Assembly: GCA_023473795.1 (NCBI GenBank)
Contig: JAMCYS010000085.1
Span: 1-64,000 of the forward strand
DNA: 64,000 bases
Reading direction: 5' to 3'
Origin: Chloroflexota bacterium
Lineage (GTDB): Bacteria; Chloroflexota; UBA6077; FW602-bin22; JAMCYS01
Shown: one piece after another, positions 9,337 to 18,280 of the stretch
Layout of the letters: the number at the start of each line of letters is the position of its first letter
How positions within the stretch are numbered: the stretch's first letter is position 1
The notes under the pieces: model-generated
The model's input: the letters and a program-made list of their open reading frames with translations, nothing else
Told to the model about the DNA's origin: nothing
Databases searched by the model: none
Translations under genes and position numbers: made by a program

Positions 9337-10752
9337 ATGGAGAACCCCGTCCCGCCCGCCCGGGGCGCCTGGGCCTGGCGCCACTCCCCCCGACCTGCGC
9401 GGCACGCGCCCGATTTCGAAGTATTCGAGACGCTGGCTTCGCCGGGCTGCCCGATCTGCGCCCTCGCCTTGCGCAGTGTCCGGCGCTATCTGGACGCGCT
9501 GGCCTACGAAAGCGTCAACGACGTCGAGCTGCGCGAGCACCTGCGCGCCTCGCGCGGCTTCTGCCATCACCACGCCTGGCAGTTCCTCGACCTGGCCGCG
9601 GATGGTCTGGGAACGGCGCTGATCTACGGCGACGTGCTGGGCTCGGTGTTGGCGGCTCTGCGTCCCGAGCCGGCGGCAGTTTCGCCACTGCGGGCACTGG
9701 CCCGCCTGGGCCGGCGGCAACCACGCTGGAGAACCATGCTACGACGTCTGGCGCCGCGCGGCCAGTGCCCGGCCTGCCGCGAGCTGGAGGGCGCCGCGAC
9801 GCGCTACCTCGAGGTCCTGCTCCCGCGCCTGTCAGAACCGGATATGCGGCGCCGCTTGGCCGCGGCCGGCGGACTCTGCTTGCCTCATCTGCGCCAGGCT
9901 CTCGGCAAGAGCACGACAGCCCAAGCAACGTTGCTGGCGGGCGCCACTGTCGCCGGCCTGCACCGACTGGGCGGGGGCGCGCCCTCACCGGAGGCGGCCG
10001 CGTCTCTCCTCGCCGGGGCGGCCGGCGCCGTCGCCTCGCCACCGCCACACCAGCCACGTTCCCGGGGCCCGGCGGCGACCGTCCCAACCGGGCAGAGCGA
10101 ATGCGCCGTCTGCCACGCGGCGCTGGCTGCCGCCGACGCCTGCCTTTTATCCTTGGCCGATGGACAAGCCAACGCCGACGCGGTCCGGCTCTGCAACAAC
10201 CACGCCTGGCGCCTGGTGGCGTTAACGCCCGGCGCGGGCGGACCCTGGCGCAGGGCCCTCGGAGCGGCCGGCGATAGCCTGGCGCAGGCCATCGCGGCGG
10301 TGTCGGCCGGCGGCGATGTGGCAGAGTGGCTCGCCTCCGGCCTGAAGCTTCGGCCTTCTGAACTCGCCCAGCCCACTGGAAGCCAAGGCTTCAGCCGGAG
10401 CCAGGCGCAAGAGGAATGCCCCGCCTGCCGGGCCGAGGCGGCGGCCGAGCTGGCGGCGACCGAGAGGCTTTTGGACGACCCCAGTGGTCCCTGCTTGCCC
10501 CACCTGCAGCTGGCCCTGACACTGGCCGGGGCGGACGAGCGGACGCGGGAGCTGTTGGCCGCCGAGCGAGAGATGCTGCTCGCTCTGCGGGCCGAGCTCG
10601 CCGAGTTCGTGCGCAAGAAGGACTACCGCTTTGCCCGCGAGCCCCTGGGCGCGGAGGCGGGCTCACCCCGCCGGGCGGTAGCCCTGGTGGCCGGCGCCCG
10701 CGGCCTGCGCGGCGTGGGCGCCCTGCCGGCGGGCCCGCGTCCGGGCGATTGA
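9337..10752 (+). CDS. Four-repeat CxxC/CxxH protein (DUF6062-like)
   Basis: A 471-residue protein, probably cytosolic, with no signal peptide. It is built of four divergent repeats. Each starts with C-P-x-C (near residues 38, 143, 255 and 360) and ends 25-37 residues later with a C-x-x-H motif (CHHH, CLPH, CNNH, CLPH near 75, 180, 285 and 385). Each C2/CH set could bind a zinc ion or an Fe-S cluster; which one cannot be told from sequence. It resembles the DUF6062-type proteins I associate with Chloroflexota (from memory). The function is unknown. The start is fixed by the ATG immediately after a TATAAT box. Confidence 0.8.
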   Translation: MENPVPPARGAWAWRHSPRPARHAPDFEVFETLASPGCPICALALRSVRRYLDALAYESVNDVELREHLRASRGFCHHHAWQFLDLAADGLGTALIYGDVLGSVLAALRPEPAAVSPLRALARLGRRQPRWRTMLRRLAPRGQCPACRELEGAATRYLEVLLPRLSEPDMRRRLAAAGGLCLPHLRQALGKSTTAQATLLAGATVAGLHRLGGGAPSPEAAASLLAGAAGAVASPPPHQPRSRGPAATVPTGQSECAVCHAALAAADACLLSLADGQANADAVRLCNNHAWRLVALTPGAGGPWRRALGAAGDSLAQAIAAVSAGGDVAEWLASGLKLRPSELAQPTGSQGFSRSQAQEECPACRAEAAAELAATERLLDDPSGPCLPHLQLALTLAGADERTRELLAAEREMLLALRAELAEFVRKKDYRFAREPLGAEAGSPRRAVALVAGARGLRGVGALPAGPRPGD

Positions 10753-10853
10753 TCAGCCAGGCCTGGCCCCGTCCGCGACTGGCTTGCTTGCGTCGCTTCC
10801 TTGCTTATGGTAATGTCAAGTAGGGCTTGGCTCGCCCGGAGGGAGCGGCGCAC

Positions 10854-12179
10854 TTGGACACGGACGTTCTGTTAGAGATCGGCCTCATCGTCCTTCTGAT
10901 AGTGCTGAACGGCTTCCTCGCTGCTTCCGAGATCGCCATCGTCTCCGTCCGCAAGCCTCGGGTCAAGCAGCTCGCCGACGAGGGCTCGCGCGCCGCGCGC
11001 GCGGTGTTGCGCCTCTCCGACAACATGAGCCGCTTCCTCGCCACTATCCAGGTTGGCGTCACCATCTCCGGCTTCTTCGCCTCGGCGGTCGGCGCCGTCA
11101 GCCTCTCCGCCGTTCTCGCCCAGAGCCTGCGCGACTCTGGCGTCTCCTTCCTCGCCCAAGCCGCCGACCCCATCGCACTGATCGTGGTGACGCTGCTCAT
11201 CTCCTACGTCACCCTCATCTTCGGCGAGCTGGTACCCAAGAATCTGGGCCTAAGCTTCGCGGAGTCCTGGTCGCTGCGCTCAGCCAGCCTGGTCGAACTC
11301 TTCGGCAAGCTAGCGGCGCCCGTCGTCTCCCTGCTCACCCTCTCCACCAACGCCATACTGGGCATCTTCGGCCTGCGGCAGCGGGCGATGATCGCGCACG
11401 TCACCGAGGATGAGATCATCTCCATGGTGGACGCGGGCGAGGAGGAAGGGGTCATCCAGACCTTCGAGCGGGAGATGATTCGCGGCGTCTTCGACTTCGG
11501 CGATACGGTGGTGCGCGAGGTGATGGTGCCCCGGATCGACGTGGTGGCACTGGACAGGAGCACGCCCGTGCAGATGGCGCTGGAGACTTTTCTCAGGCTA
11601 GGCTTCTCCCGACTGCCAGTGTACAAGGGCTCCATCGACGAGATCGTGGGCGTGCTCTACGCCAAGGACCTGCTGCGCTACTTCTCCGGCGAGCACAAGC
11701 CCGAAGGCATCGTCGCCCTGGCCAGGCCGCCGATCTTCGTGCCAGAGACCAAGCGGCTGAGCGAACTGTTCAAGGAGCTGCAGCAGAGCCGCACCCACAT
11801 GGCCATCGTCGTCGACGAGTACGGCGGCACGGCCGGGCTAGTGACGATGGAGGACATGCTCGAGGAGATAGTCGGCGAAATCCGGGACGAGTACGATCTG
11901 GAGGAGAGCCGCCTGGTCATCCTCAGCCCCGACGAGGTCCTCGTCAACGGCCTGGTCTCGGTGGGCGACCTGGAAGACACGCTGGAGGTGCGCCTGGAGG
12001 TGGAGGGGGTCGATACGGTGGCTGGCCTGGTCTACTCCACCCTGGGGCGCATCCCCGTGCCGGGCGACAGGGTGGAGTTAGGCGAGCTCACACTGACGGT
12101 GGAATCGGTGAGCGGCCGGCGCATCCGTCAGGTGCGCGTGGTCCGCCGTCCCCAGCCGCCGGAAGAAGAGGGGGAGTAG
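10854..12179 (+). CDS. CorC/HlyC-family CBS-domain membrane protein (CNNM-like)
   Basis: A 441-residue membrane protein of the DUF21-CBS-CorC_HlyC family, members of which act in Mg2+/Co2+ efflux. The order is an N-terminal DUF21 domain with several membrane segments ([15 protein letters not shown] near residues 15-30), a CBS pair ([11 protein letters not shown], then [18 protein letters not shown]), and a C-terminal CorC_HlyC domain ending at an acidic tail. The TTG at 10854 is preferred to an upstream frame start at 10827 because GGAGGG lies 10 nt ahead of it. The assignment to a specific ion is inference from the family. Confidence 0.9.
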   Translation: MDTDVLLEIGLIVLLIVLNGFLAASEIAIVSVRKPRVKQLADEGSRAARAVLRLSDNMSRFLATIQVGVTISGFFASAVGAVSLSAVLAQSLRDSGVSFLAQAADPIALIVVTLLISYVTLIFGELVPKNLGLSFAESWSLRSASLVELFGKLAAPVVSLLTLSTNAILGIFGLRQRAMIAHVTEDEIISMVDAGEEEGVIQTFEREMIRGVFDFGDTVVREVMVPRIDVVALDRSTPVQMALETFLRLGFSRLPVYKGSIDEIVGVLYAKDLLRYFSGEHKPEGIVALARPPIFVPETKRLSELFKELQQSRTHMAIVVDEYGGTAGLVTMEDMLEEIVGEIRDEYDLEESRLVILSPDEVLVNGLVSVGDLEDTLEVRLEVEGVDTVAGLVYSTLGRIPVPGDRVELGELTLTVESVSGRRIRQVRVVRRPQPPEEEGE

Positions 12180-12264
12180 ACTCGGCCCCCACTTCTCCCT
12201 CTCATGCCTCAAAGCGGACAGTCTTGCATACAGCTCGGTTCGGACGGCGCCCGGCCATGAATGG

Positions 12265-12361
12265 CCCGGGCTGAAGAAACGAAGCCGTCTGAAGCCGGCT
12301 GGGAACGTTCCCCAGCCCCCTTCGAGGGGGCTTTGTGTCCTCAGCCCGGGGCTTGAGCCCC
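12265..12361. repeat. Palindromic intergenic element with nested hairpins
   Basis: Outer arms CCCGGGCTGA (12265-12274) and TCAGCCCGGG (12341-12350) enclose a near-perfect palindrome around GGGAACGTTCCC and a CCCCC-TTCGA-GGGGG hairpin (12316-12330). GGGGCTTGAGCCCC (12348-12361) adjoins them. It resembles the dispersed palindromic repeats found in many high-GC genomes. It fills most of the 267-bp gap between two convergent genes. Confidence 0.6.
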
Positions 12362-12446
12362 CGGCGACAGTCCCGGTCCACCGGGTAGCGGAGGCTGTCC
12401 TGCTCTGCACCCCGCCAGGGAGAGGCAGCTTCCCGCAACGGGCCGG

Positions 12447-12869
12447 CTACTCGACCAGCTCTCGGAGCCCGCCCTCGGCCGCGAAGGCGGCGAACTCGGC
12501 CACACTGGCGAACGCCCGTCCTGCCAGCAGGTTCACCACCCAGTTGTGGCGCAGGGGCGTGATCGCCAGCACAGGCGTGCCGCGCCGGTGGGCCTCCCAG
12601 ATCTCGATGGCCGTGCCCATGCTGGCTTCCGGCAGGTAGGCCACCACCAGGTCGGCGCTCGCCGCCTCCTCCACCAGAGAGAAGAAGGCTTCCCGGGCCT
12701 GCCCCAGATCGTACTCGATGCCGTTGGGATGGAGGTCGATCGGGCAGACCACTTCGGCCTCGGGCAAGTGCTGGCTCAGCAGGCGCTTCAACTCGTCGCG
12801 GTAACCCTGGTCGTGCAATTCCGTGCCCGAGTGCGAGCCCTGGATAATCCCGGAGAGAAACACCTTCAC
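12447..12869 (-). CDS. Nucleoside 2-deoxyribosyltransferase-like protein
   Basis: A 140-residue protein with the Rossmann-like pattern of the nucleoside deoxyribosyltransferase/DUF4406 group. It opens MKVFLSGIIQGS (phosphate-loop-like GxxxGS) and has an acidic active-site-type segment ASADLVVAYLPEASMGTAIE, where the D and the final E match catalytic positions of that superfamily. It may cleave an N-glycosidic bond of a nucleotide; the substrate is unknown. The GTG at 12869 is preferred over the GTG at 12878 because GGAGG then has 8-nt spacing. A TATAAT on the minus strand (12917-12912) may be its -10 hexamer. Confidence 0.7.
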   Translation of the reverse strand: MKVFLSGIIQGSHSGTELHDQGYRDELKRLLSQHLPEAEVVCPIDLHPNGIEYDLGQAREAFFSLVEEAASADLVVAYLPEASMGTAIEIWEAHRRGTPVLAITPLRHNWVVNLLAGRAFASVAEFAAFAAEGGLRELVE

Positions 12870-12912
12870 CGCCCCCACCTCCTACTGGCCGAGCCACGCG
12901 CTCCGCGGGCGA

Positions 12913-13227
12913 TTATAGCACCGAGCCGCCGGTAGGCCTGCGGCGGACGATCAGCCCGGCCGGCGCCTCGCGGGCCAGAATACCGTACAGCCGGCAGGAC
13001 GCCGTCACCTTCCCCGGCCGGCGGCGGAAAGGGTTGCGCGCCTGCAGAACGTAGTCGACGCTCTCGCGGTCGAACCACAGCCGCTCGCCGCCCAGCAGCA
13101 GTTCGAGGGCGATCCACTGGCCGGTGCGGCTGTAGCGTATCTGCCTGACCAAGCCGTAGGCGCCGGCGTGGACGCTGGCGGTCGCCGCCTTGACGTGGGC
13201 AGTGTCGCCGATGGCTGGGTTGTCCAT
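12913..13227 (-). CDS. Small hypothetical protein, 104 residues
   Basis: Not recognised. The protein is basic, with no signal peptide or membrane segment, and has a central stretch of alternating hydrophobic residues (GQWIALELLLGGERLWFD) that suggests a small beta-rich fold. GGGAGG lies 6 nt upstream of the ATG at 13227, which argues that it is a real gene. It ends 43 bp before the deoxyribosyltransferase-like gene on the same strand, so the two may be cotranscribed. Confidence 0.6.
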   Translation of the reverse strand: MDNPAIGDTAHVKAATASVHAGAYGLVRQIRYSRTGQWIALELLLGGERLWFDRESVDYVLQARNPFRRRPGKVTASCRLYGILAREAPAGLIVRRRPTGGSVL

Positions 13228-13349
13228 TGGGTGCCTCCCGAGAACGACGCTGCCGCGGCCGCTCGCGGCCATGTTACCCGCCTGGCGGTCTGGCGGCAAC
13301 TGGTGGGCGCGGGCCTCTCCGGAATGCGAGACGGCAGCCCTCTGGGGTG

Positions 13350-13355
13350 TATAAT
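13350..13355 (+). promoter_or_regulatory. Putative -10 hexamer upstream of the tandem-repeat leader
   Basis: A consensus TATAAT lies in the divergent region between 13227 and the reductase gene. No convincing -35 is visible. Transcription from here would give a leader of about 160 nt containing the whole 38-bp repeat array. Confidence 0.4.
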
Positions 13356-13391
13356 GGCCGCCACCGGCGGCGCTCCCACGCCACTGCCAAT

Positions 13392-13494
13392 AAGGATGTG
13401 GGGGCTGCGTCCCCACGCCAGCGACGATCAAGGATGTGGGGGCTGCGTCCCCACGCCAGCGACGATCAAGGACGTGGGGGCTGCGTCGCCAAGA
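13392..13494 (+). repeat. 38-bp tandem repeat, about 2.7 copies, each a hairpin
   Basis: Copies start at 13392, 13430 and 13468 with exact 38-bp spacing. Each contains GTGGGGGCTGCGTCCCCAC, a 6-bp stem with a 7-nt loop. The third copy has a changed right arm and ends early. The array occupies the 5' leader of the reductase gene at 13518 and stops 24 bp before its start codon. Confidence 0.9.
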
Positions 13495-13517
13495 AAGCGA
13501 CTCGGGAGGGACATCTC

Positions 13518-14555
13518 TTGCGCTACACTCGCTTGGGCCGGACCGGCCTCACGGTCTCGCTGATTGGCTTCGGCGGCATCCCCGTCCGCCGTCTCGACCG
13601 CGCCGAAGGCGTGCGCGTGGTGCGCCGGGCGCTGGACCTGGGCATCACCTTCTACGACACCGCTCGCCGCTACGGCGACAGCGAGGAGAAGATGGGCGAG
13701 GCCCTGGCCGGCCATCGCCAGCAACTGGTGCTGGCCAGCAAGAGCCAGCGGCTGACTAAGGAAGAGGTGACCGCCGAGCTGGAGGAGAGCCTGCGCGCTT
13801 TGCGCACCGACTACATCGATCTTTACCAGCTGCACAACGTCAGCGAGGCGGGACGCTACGAGACCGTGATGGGACCCGGCGGCGCTTTCGAGGCCCTGGC
13901 CGAGGCCAAGCGGGCCGGCAAGGTGCGCTTCCTGGGCATCACCAGCCACAAGCGCGAGCTGGGGCTGCGCGGCATCGAGACCGGCCTCTTCGACTCCGTG
14001 ATGCTGCCCTTCAGCCATCTCGAGCCGGAGGTGGCCGCGGGCGTCTTGCCGCGCTGCCGGGAGCTCGACGTGGCCTTCATCTGCATGAAGCCCTTCTCGG
14101 GGGGCATCCTGACCACGGCCGAGCAATGCCTGAAGTGGGTGCTGCAGCAGGGTGTGACGGTGGCCATTCCCGGCATCGGCTCGCTGGCCGAACTGGAGCA
14201 GGACGCCTCCGTGGGCGACGCCAACTGGACGCTGGCCCCGGGTGACCTGGCCGCGATGGAAGCAGAGCGGGCGGAAGCGGGCAAGACCTTCTGCCGGCGC
14301 TGCGACTACTGCCGCCCTTGCAGCAACGACATCCCAATCTCCGAGGTACTGCACAGTACCTCGCTGCTGCGCCGCCAGGGCCCTAGCTACATGGGCAACG
14401 GCCAGTACGAACGCGTCAAGGGATTCGTGGAGAGCTGCAGCCAGTGTCGCGAGTGCGAGCCGCGCTGCCCCTATGGGCTGGCCATTCCCGAGCTGCTGCG
14501 CGAGCGCTTGGACGAGATTCAACTGACTTTGCGCGCCGCCGGCTGGCAGGTCTAG
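13518..14555 (+). CDS. Aldo/keto reductase with C-terminal 4Fe-4S ferredoxin region
   Basis: A 345-residue NADPH-type aldo/keto reductase. The barrel carries the tetrad: D and Y in TFYDTARRYGDSE, K in LASKS, and H in YQLHNV. The C-terminal 80 residues add two cysteine clusters, CRRCDYCRPC and CSQCRECEPRCPYGL, typical of the COG1453 subgroup that binds a 4Fe-4S centre. A redox role using ferredoxin-like electron transfer is likely; the substrate is unknown. The TTG at 13518 is chosen because GGGAGGG lies 7 nt upstream. The long in-frame upstream extension is only the tandem repeat being read through. The TPR gene follows after 37 bp. Confidence 0.88.
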   Translation: MRYTRLGRTGLTVSLIGFGGIPVRRLDRAEGVRVVRRALDLGITFYDTARRYGDSEEKMGEALAGHRQQLVLASKSQRLTKEEVTAELEESLRALRTDYIDLYQLHNVSEAGRYETVMGPGGAFEALAEAKRAGKVRFLGITSHKRELGLRGIETGLFDSVMLPFSHLEPEVAAGVLPRCRELDVAFICMKPFSGGILTTAEQCLKWVLQQGVTVAIPGIGSLAELEQDASVGDANWTLAPGDLAAMEAERAEAGKTFCRRCDYCRPCSNDIPISEVLHSTSLLRRQGPSYMGNGQYERVKGFVESCSQCRECEPRCPYGLAIPELLRERLDEIQLTLRAAGWQV

Positions 14556-14592
14556 CCGGCGGCGAGGCGACGCCGGGGACAAGGGGGGCGGC

Positions 14593-15789
14593 ATGGACGA
14601 GAAGCCACGGGAAAGCGAGTCCGCACCCCACCCTGCCCCATTAGCGGGAAAGCCCTGGCGGCGGCCGGCACTGCGGCTGCCCTCGACACTTCAAGGGTTA
14701 CCCATCACCTGGCCGGTCGTCTCCGGGCTGGCGTTGGCCCTGGTCTTTCTCGTTGGCCTCTACTGGCTCATTTCCGCCCCCATCCGGGACAGGCAGGCGC
14801 GCCTGCCGTCCGCGACACCGGGGGCTCTGGCGCTGGTCCTCCAGGGGGATGAACTCCTCGCCAAGGGACGCCTGGAGGAGGCCATGAGCGCCTACAGCCA
14901 AACCCTGGCCCTCGATCCTAACAACGCCCGCGCCCTGGCCCACTGGGGCTGGGCGCTGACCGTACGGGGCAAGACGGTGGAAGCGATCCAGCGCCTGGGC
15001 CGGGCGACGGAACTGGCCCCCAGCAGCGGGGAGTACCGGGCCCTGCTGGCTCTGGCCTACGACTGGGGCTCGCAGTACGACCGCGCCGGCGTCGAGGCCC
15101 AGGCCGCCTTCCGTCTGGAGCCGGGCAACGCCCGCGTCCTCGCGGTGCTGGCCGAGGTGCTGGCGGACAGCGGTCGTCCCGCCGAGGCCGTGGACTACGG
15201 TCGCCGAGCGGTGGCGGCCGACGCCAACTCGGCCGACGCCCACCGCGCCTACGGCTACGCCCTGCAGGCGGCCGGCGACCTGACGCAGGGGGCCGCCGAG
15301 CTGCGCCGGGCGGTGGAACTGGCGCCGAACCTGGCCTACTTGCGGCTCTCCCTGGCCGCGCTCTACCGCTCGGCCGGCCAGTACCCCGAGGCGCTGGCGG
15401 AGTACCAGAAGGCAGTGGACCTGGAGCCCTTCAGCCCGCAGGGGCACGAGGGACTGGGGACGGTGTACTACCGGCAGAAGCAGTACGACACGGCCGTTCC
15501 CTACTTCGCAAGGGCCGCCGACCTCGACCCTAACCGCTTCTCTGCCCAGAACTACCTCGCCTGGAGTCAGTATCTGACGGAGCACTACGACCTCGCCATC
15601 CCCCACTTCCAGCGGGCGTTGGAGATCGACAACAGCCGGGCCGACGGCCACGCCGGGCTCGGCTGGGCGCTACTCAACCTCAAACTAACGGAGCAGGCGC
15701 GAGGAGAGTTCGAGAAGGCGCTGGCGCTCGACCCCCAGCTGAAGCTAGCTCAGGACGGCCTGGCAGCGGCCAAGCAACAGCAGCCATAG
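14593..15789 (+). CDS. Membrane-anchored TPR-repeat protein
   Basis: A 398-residue protein with a cytoplasmic N-terminus, one membrane segment at about residues 40-62 (VVSGLALALVFLVGLYWL) and a long tail of tetratricopeptide repeats to the C-terminus. The repeats are recognisable by the recurring pattern of A-x-x-x-Y-x-x-A-L-x-L-x-P-x-N (for example AMSAYSQTLALDPNNA and ALAEYQKAVDLEPFS). TPR arrays are protein-binding scaffolds; the partner is unknown. A GGGGGG ribosome site precedes the ATG. It is likely cotranscribed with the reductase. Confidence 0.85.
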   Translation: MDEKPRESESAPHPAPLAGKPWRRPALRLPSTLQGLPITWPVVSGLALALVFLVGLYWLISAPIRDRQARLPSATPGALALVLQGDELLAKGRLEEAMSAYSQTLALDPNNARALAHWGWALTVRGKTVEAIQRLGRATELAPSSGEYRALLALAYDWGSQYDRAGVEAQAAFRLEPGNARVLAVLAEVLADSGRPAEAVDYGRRAVAADANSADAHRAYGYALQAAGDLTQGAAELRRAVELAPNLAYLRLSLAALYRSAGQYPEALAEYQKAVDLEPFSPQGHEGLGTVYYRQKQYDTAVPYFARAADLDPNRFSAQNYLAWSQYLTEHYDLAIPHFQRALEIDNSRADGHAGLGWALLNLKLTEQARGEFEKALALDPQLKLAQDGLAAAKQQQP

Positions 15790-15802
15790 CCCGCTCTCTT
15801 GC

Positions 15803-15831
15803 TTGACAATTGGCAAGTCCAGCGCTAGTAT
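15803..15831 (+). promoter_or_regulatory. Sigma-70-type promoter of the lipoprotein gene
   Basis: A consensus TTGACA (15803-15808), a 17-nt spacer and TAGTAT (15826-15831) lie 50 nt upstream of the lipoprotein ATG at 15881. Confidence 0.75.
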
Positions 15832-15880
15832 GCCGCCCATTCGTCCATTCGAGGGAACGATTGGGAGGTCGCTTTACACG

Positions 15881-16513
15881 ATGAGAGGACGCACGGCTCT
15901 CTGCCTCGCGACGGTGATCCTGCTGCTCACCGCCTGTTCCTCTCCAGCATCGGCGCCCGCCGCCACACCTACCGCCGTGGCCAAGGCTACTACCGCGCCA
16001 GCGGCTGCTCAAACCGCCGCTCCGGCGGCCGCCACGAAGGCCCCCGCAGCTGGCACTCAGGCCCCGGCCGCGGCGGCGACGGCCAAGCCGGCAGCTGCTG
16101 CCGCTCCCCTGGCCGCGGACGCGGCCAAGTTGCTCACCGTGGCCGATGTCGAGAGGGTAACCGGCCTCAGTGGCGTCAGACTTATCCCTTACAACGCCAG
16201 CGCCGGCGCCGGCGGCGACATCAACTTCGGTGACAAGGACGGCAGCCTCATTCTGATGCTCAAGTTGTCGAGCAACACGCCCTACAACACGATGAAGAAC
16301 GATGCGCGATACTCTAGTGGCCCGATCAGTGGCATCGGCAACGACGCCTTTGGCATACCCTCGCCGCTCAACCCTAAGGAATCGTTCGGCGTCGCCTTCC
16401 TCAAGGGCACCCAGGCGGCCACGCTCAGTACCTACTTCAGCGGGAACGGGCTCGCCGTGAGTATCGATAAGATTCAAGAGCTGGCCAAGCTGGCCGCCTC
16501 GCGGATGCCCTAG
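15881..16513 (+). CDS. Secreted lipoprotein of unknown function
   Basis: A 210-residue protein with a type II signal peptide, MRGRTALCLATVILLLTAC, with lipobox LTAC. About 70 residues of Ala/Pro/Thr/Lys linker follow, then a globular domain that starts near AAKLLTVADVERVTGL. That last segment resembles the opening of small secreted DUF3558-like domains. It would be lipid-anchored outside the membrane. GGGAGGT precedes the ATG. The function is not known. Confidence 0.8.
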   Translation: MRGRTALCLATVILLLTACSSPASAPAATPTAVAKATTAPAAAQTAAPAAATKAPAAGTQAPAAAATAKPAAAAAPLAADAAKLLTVADVERVTGLSGVRLIPYNASAGAGGDINFGDKDGSLILMLKLSSNTPYNTMKNDARYSSGPISGIGNDAFGIPSPLNPKESFGVAFLKGTQAATLSTYFSGNGLAVSIDKIQELAKLAASRMP

Positions 16514-16593
16514 CGCCCCCCAGCGCCACGCGCAACAGAGTCCGCCGCCGAAAGCCCGTGCCCTACAGCCGGGACCAGCCTGGTGCCACCGGC

Positions 16594-17916
16594 CTAGACG
16601 CCCCCGTAGCGGTTAGCCAGATGGTCGTAAAGGCGAGAGAGCGGTCCCAGCAAGCCGGCGCTGCCGCGGAAGTTCAGGTTGATCAGCCACATCAGGAGCC
16701 AGTTGGGGTGCGACCAGCCGATCCGTTGCCAGGTGCAGGGCAGGCTGTAGAACTCGCGCCACAGCCAGTCATGGCCCTCCTGCAGCCGTTTCACGGAGAG
16801 GCGGCGGGGCGTGTAGACCACCCTGTCGCTGCCGTAGTGCGACCAGTCGCGGTCGAAGATGCGGCCCTCGCGCTCCAGCTCGGCGTAGAGGCGCGTGCCG
16901 GGGTAAGGGGTGGGAATGTTGAACTGCGCCGACTCGAGACGCACCCGTCGGGCGAAGCGCAGCGTCTCGGCGAAAGCGTCCTCGCTATCCTCGTCCAGGC
17001 CGACTAGGAACGCGCCGTGGACCGCGATGCCGTGGGCCTGGATGCGCGCGATCGCCGCCTCATAGCGCTCGGCGACGTTGGTGCGCTTGCCCACCGCCGC
17101 CAGGTTCGCTTGCGAGATGGACTCTATGCCGATGAGCAGCCCGGTGCAGCCGCTGGCCGCGGCGGTGGCCAGCAGTTCCTCATCGCGGGCAATGTTCAAG
17201 TCGGCCTGACCGAACCAGGTGAGCCTGCGCCCCGCCAGGGCTCGGAAAAGCCGCTTGGCCCGGCCGGGATTGGCGGCCACGTTGTCGTCGAGAAAGGCCA
17301 GCAGGCGCGGGCTGCCCATCTCCCCCAGCTCCGCCAGCACCTCCTCCACCGGGCGGGAGCGGTAGGTGCCGCCGAAGAACGTCGTCACGCTGCAAAACGA
17401 ACAGCCGTAGGGGCAGCCCCGGGTGGTGAACAGGGTGTCCGGCAGCAGGTATTTGCCACGCCGAAACAAGTCCCGCCTCGGGAAAGGGAGACCGGCCAAG
17501 GCGGGGTACTCCGGCGCCTGGTAGACAGGGCGCAGCCCGTCCGCGCCCGCATCGGCCAGAAGCTGCGCCCAGAGGGTCTCGGCCTCGCCAACAACCACGG
17601 CGTCGGCGTGCGCCAGCGCCTCCTGGGGCAGGGCGCTCGGGTGCAGCCCGCCCAACACCACCCGAATGCCGGCGGCGCGGAAGCGATCGGCTATGGCGTA
17701 GGCGCGCGTGGCCGTTAGCGTGGTGCAGGTGACGCCGACCAGGTCGGGATGGCCGGCCCAGTCGATGGGGTCGACGTTTTCGTCGGTGAGTGACACCTCG
17801 ACCTGTGGTGGGGTGAGCGCCGCCAGAATAGCGAGGGCGAGGGGCGGGGCCAGGGAGCTCTTGCCGCCAATGCCCACCGGTTCATCGCGCGACGGGGCGA
17901 TCAGTTCTACCCGCAT
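16594..17916 (-). CDS. B12-binding-domain radical SAM protein
   Basis: A 440-residue enzyme of the class with an N-terminal cobalamin-binding-like fold (residues about 1-140, ending VLGGLHPSALPQEAL) and a radical SAM core. The Fe-S site is CPYGCSFC (CxxxCxxC) near residue 165. The later segment LLIGIESISQANL is the usual SAM-contact strand. The C-terminal region has the PYPGTRLY motif common in BchE/HpnP-like and related methylases. The substrate is unknown. A start at the ATG 17916 is preferred over the long 5' extension because AGAGG lies upstream and family homology begins there. It is convergent with the lipoprotein gene. Confidence 0.88.
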   Translation of the reverse strand: MRVELIAPSRDEPVGIGGKSSLAPPLALAILAALTPPQVEVSLTDENVDPIDWAGHPDLVGVTCTTLTATRAYAIADRFRAAGIRVVLGGLHPSALPQEALAHADAVVVGEAETLWAQLLADAGADGLRPVYQAPEYPALAGLPFPRRDLFRRGKYLLPDTLFTTRGCPYGCSFCSVTTFFGGTYRSRPVEEVLAELGEMGSPRLLAFLDDNVAANPGRAKRLFRALAGRRLTWFGQADLNIARDEELLATAAASGCTGLLIGIESISQANLAAVGKRTNVAERYEAAIARIQAHGIAVHGAFLVGLDEDSEDAFAETLRFARRVRLESAQFNIPTPYPGTRLYAELEREGRIFDRDWSHYGSDRVVYTPRRLSVKRLQEGHDWLWREFYSLPCTWQRIGWSHPNWLLMWLINLNFRGSAGLLGPLSRLYDHLANRYGGV

Positions 17917-18280
17917 CTTGCCCTCTATCCTCCGGGCGACGCCCCTCGGGCAGGCGAACGCGCTCTGGTCAGTCCGCGAGACGCCGTTCCATCGCCCGCG
18001 GGGCGCGGGGACCAACGTCAAACTCATCCGCTGCACTAAGCTGAACACCGCCGGCGGGCGGGGGATACGAGCGCCGTCCGCTGGATCAGTAGGTGATGCC
18101 GCTGCCAGGGAAGTCTAGGCGCCCTCCTCGTGCTCGCCCGCTTCCCGTAGCCACTTCTCCCGGGTCTGCCGCTTCATCTGGCGGCTGGCCCGCATCGCCT
18201 GGCGCGCGCCCCAGAGCTTCGGGATCGCTCGGCGAGCTGTGTTCGCCTGCCCTGAGGCTGGTAGACCGAGTGGAAGTGCG
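17917..18280. other. 364-bp gap without a supported gene
   Basis: The gap lies between the gyrA-like stop and the radical SAM start. A short minus-strand frame ending in a basic/acidic stretch (REKWLREAGEHEEGA) is open, but it has no start with a ribosome site. I see no terminator hairpin with a T-run. Confidence 0.5.

Noticed and set aside
13392-13494. A CRISPR array
   Set aside because: The 38-bp units are contiguous without unique spacers.
13428-14594. A 388-codon minus-strand frame opposite the Fe-S reductase
   Set aside because: It is a shadow; the plus-strand protein has the full catalytic tetrad and cysteine clusters.
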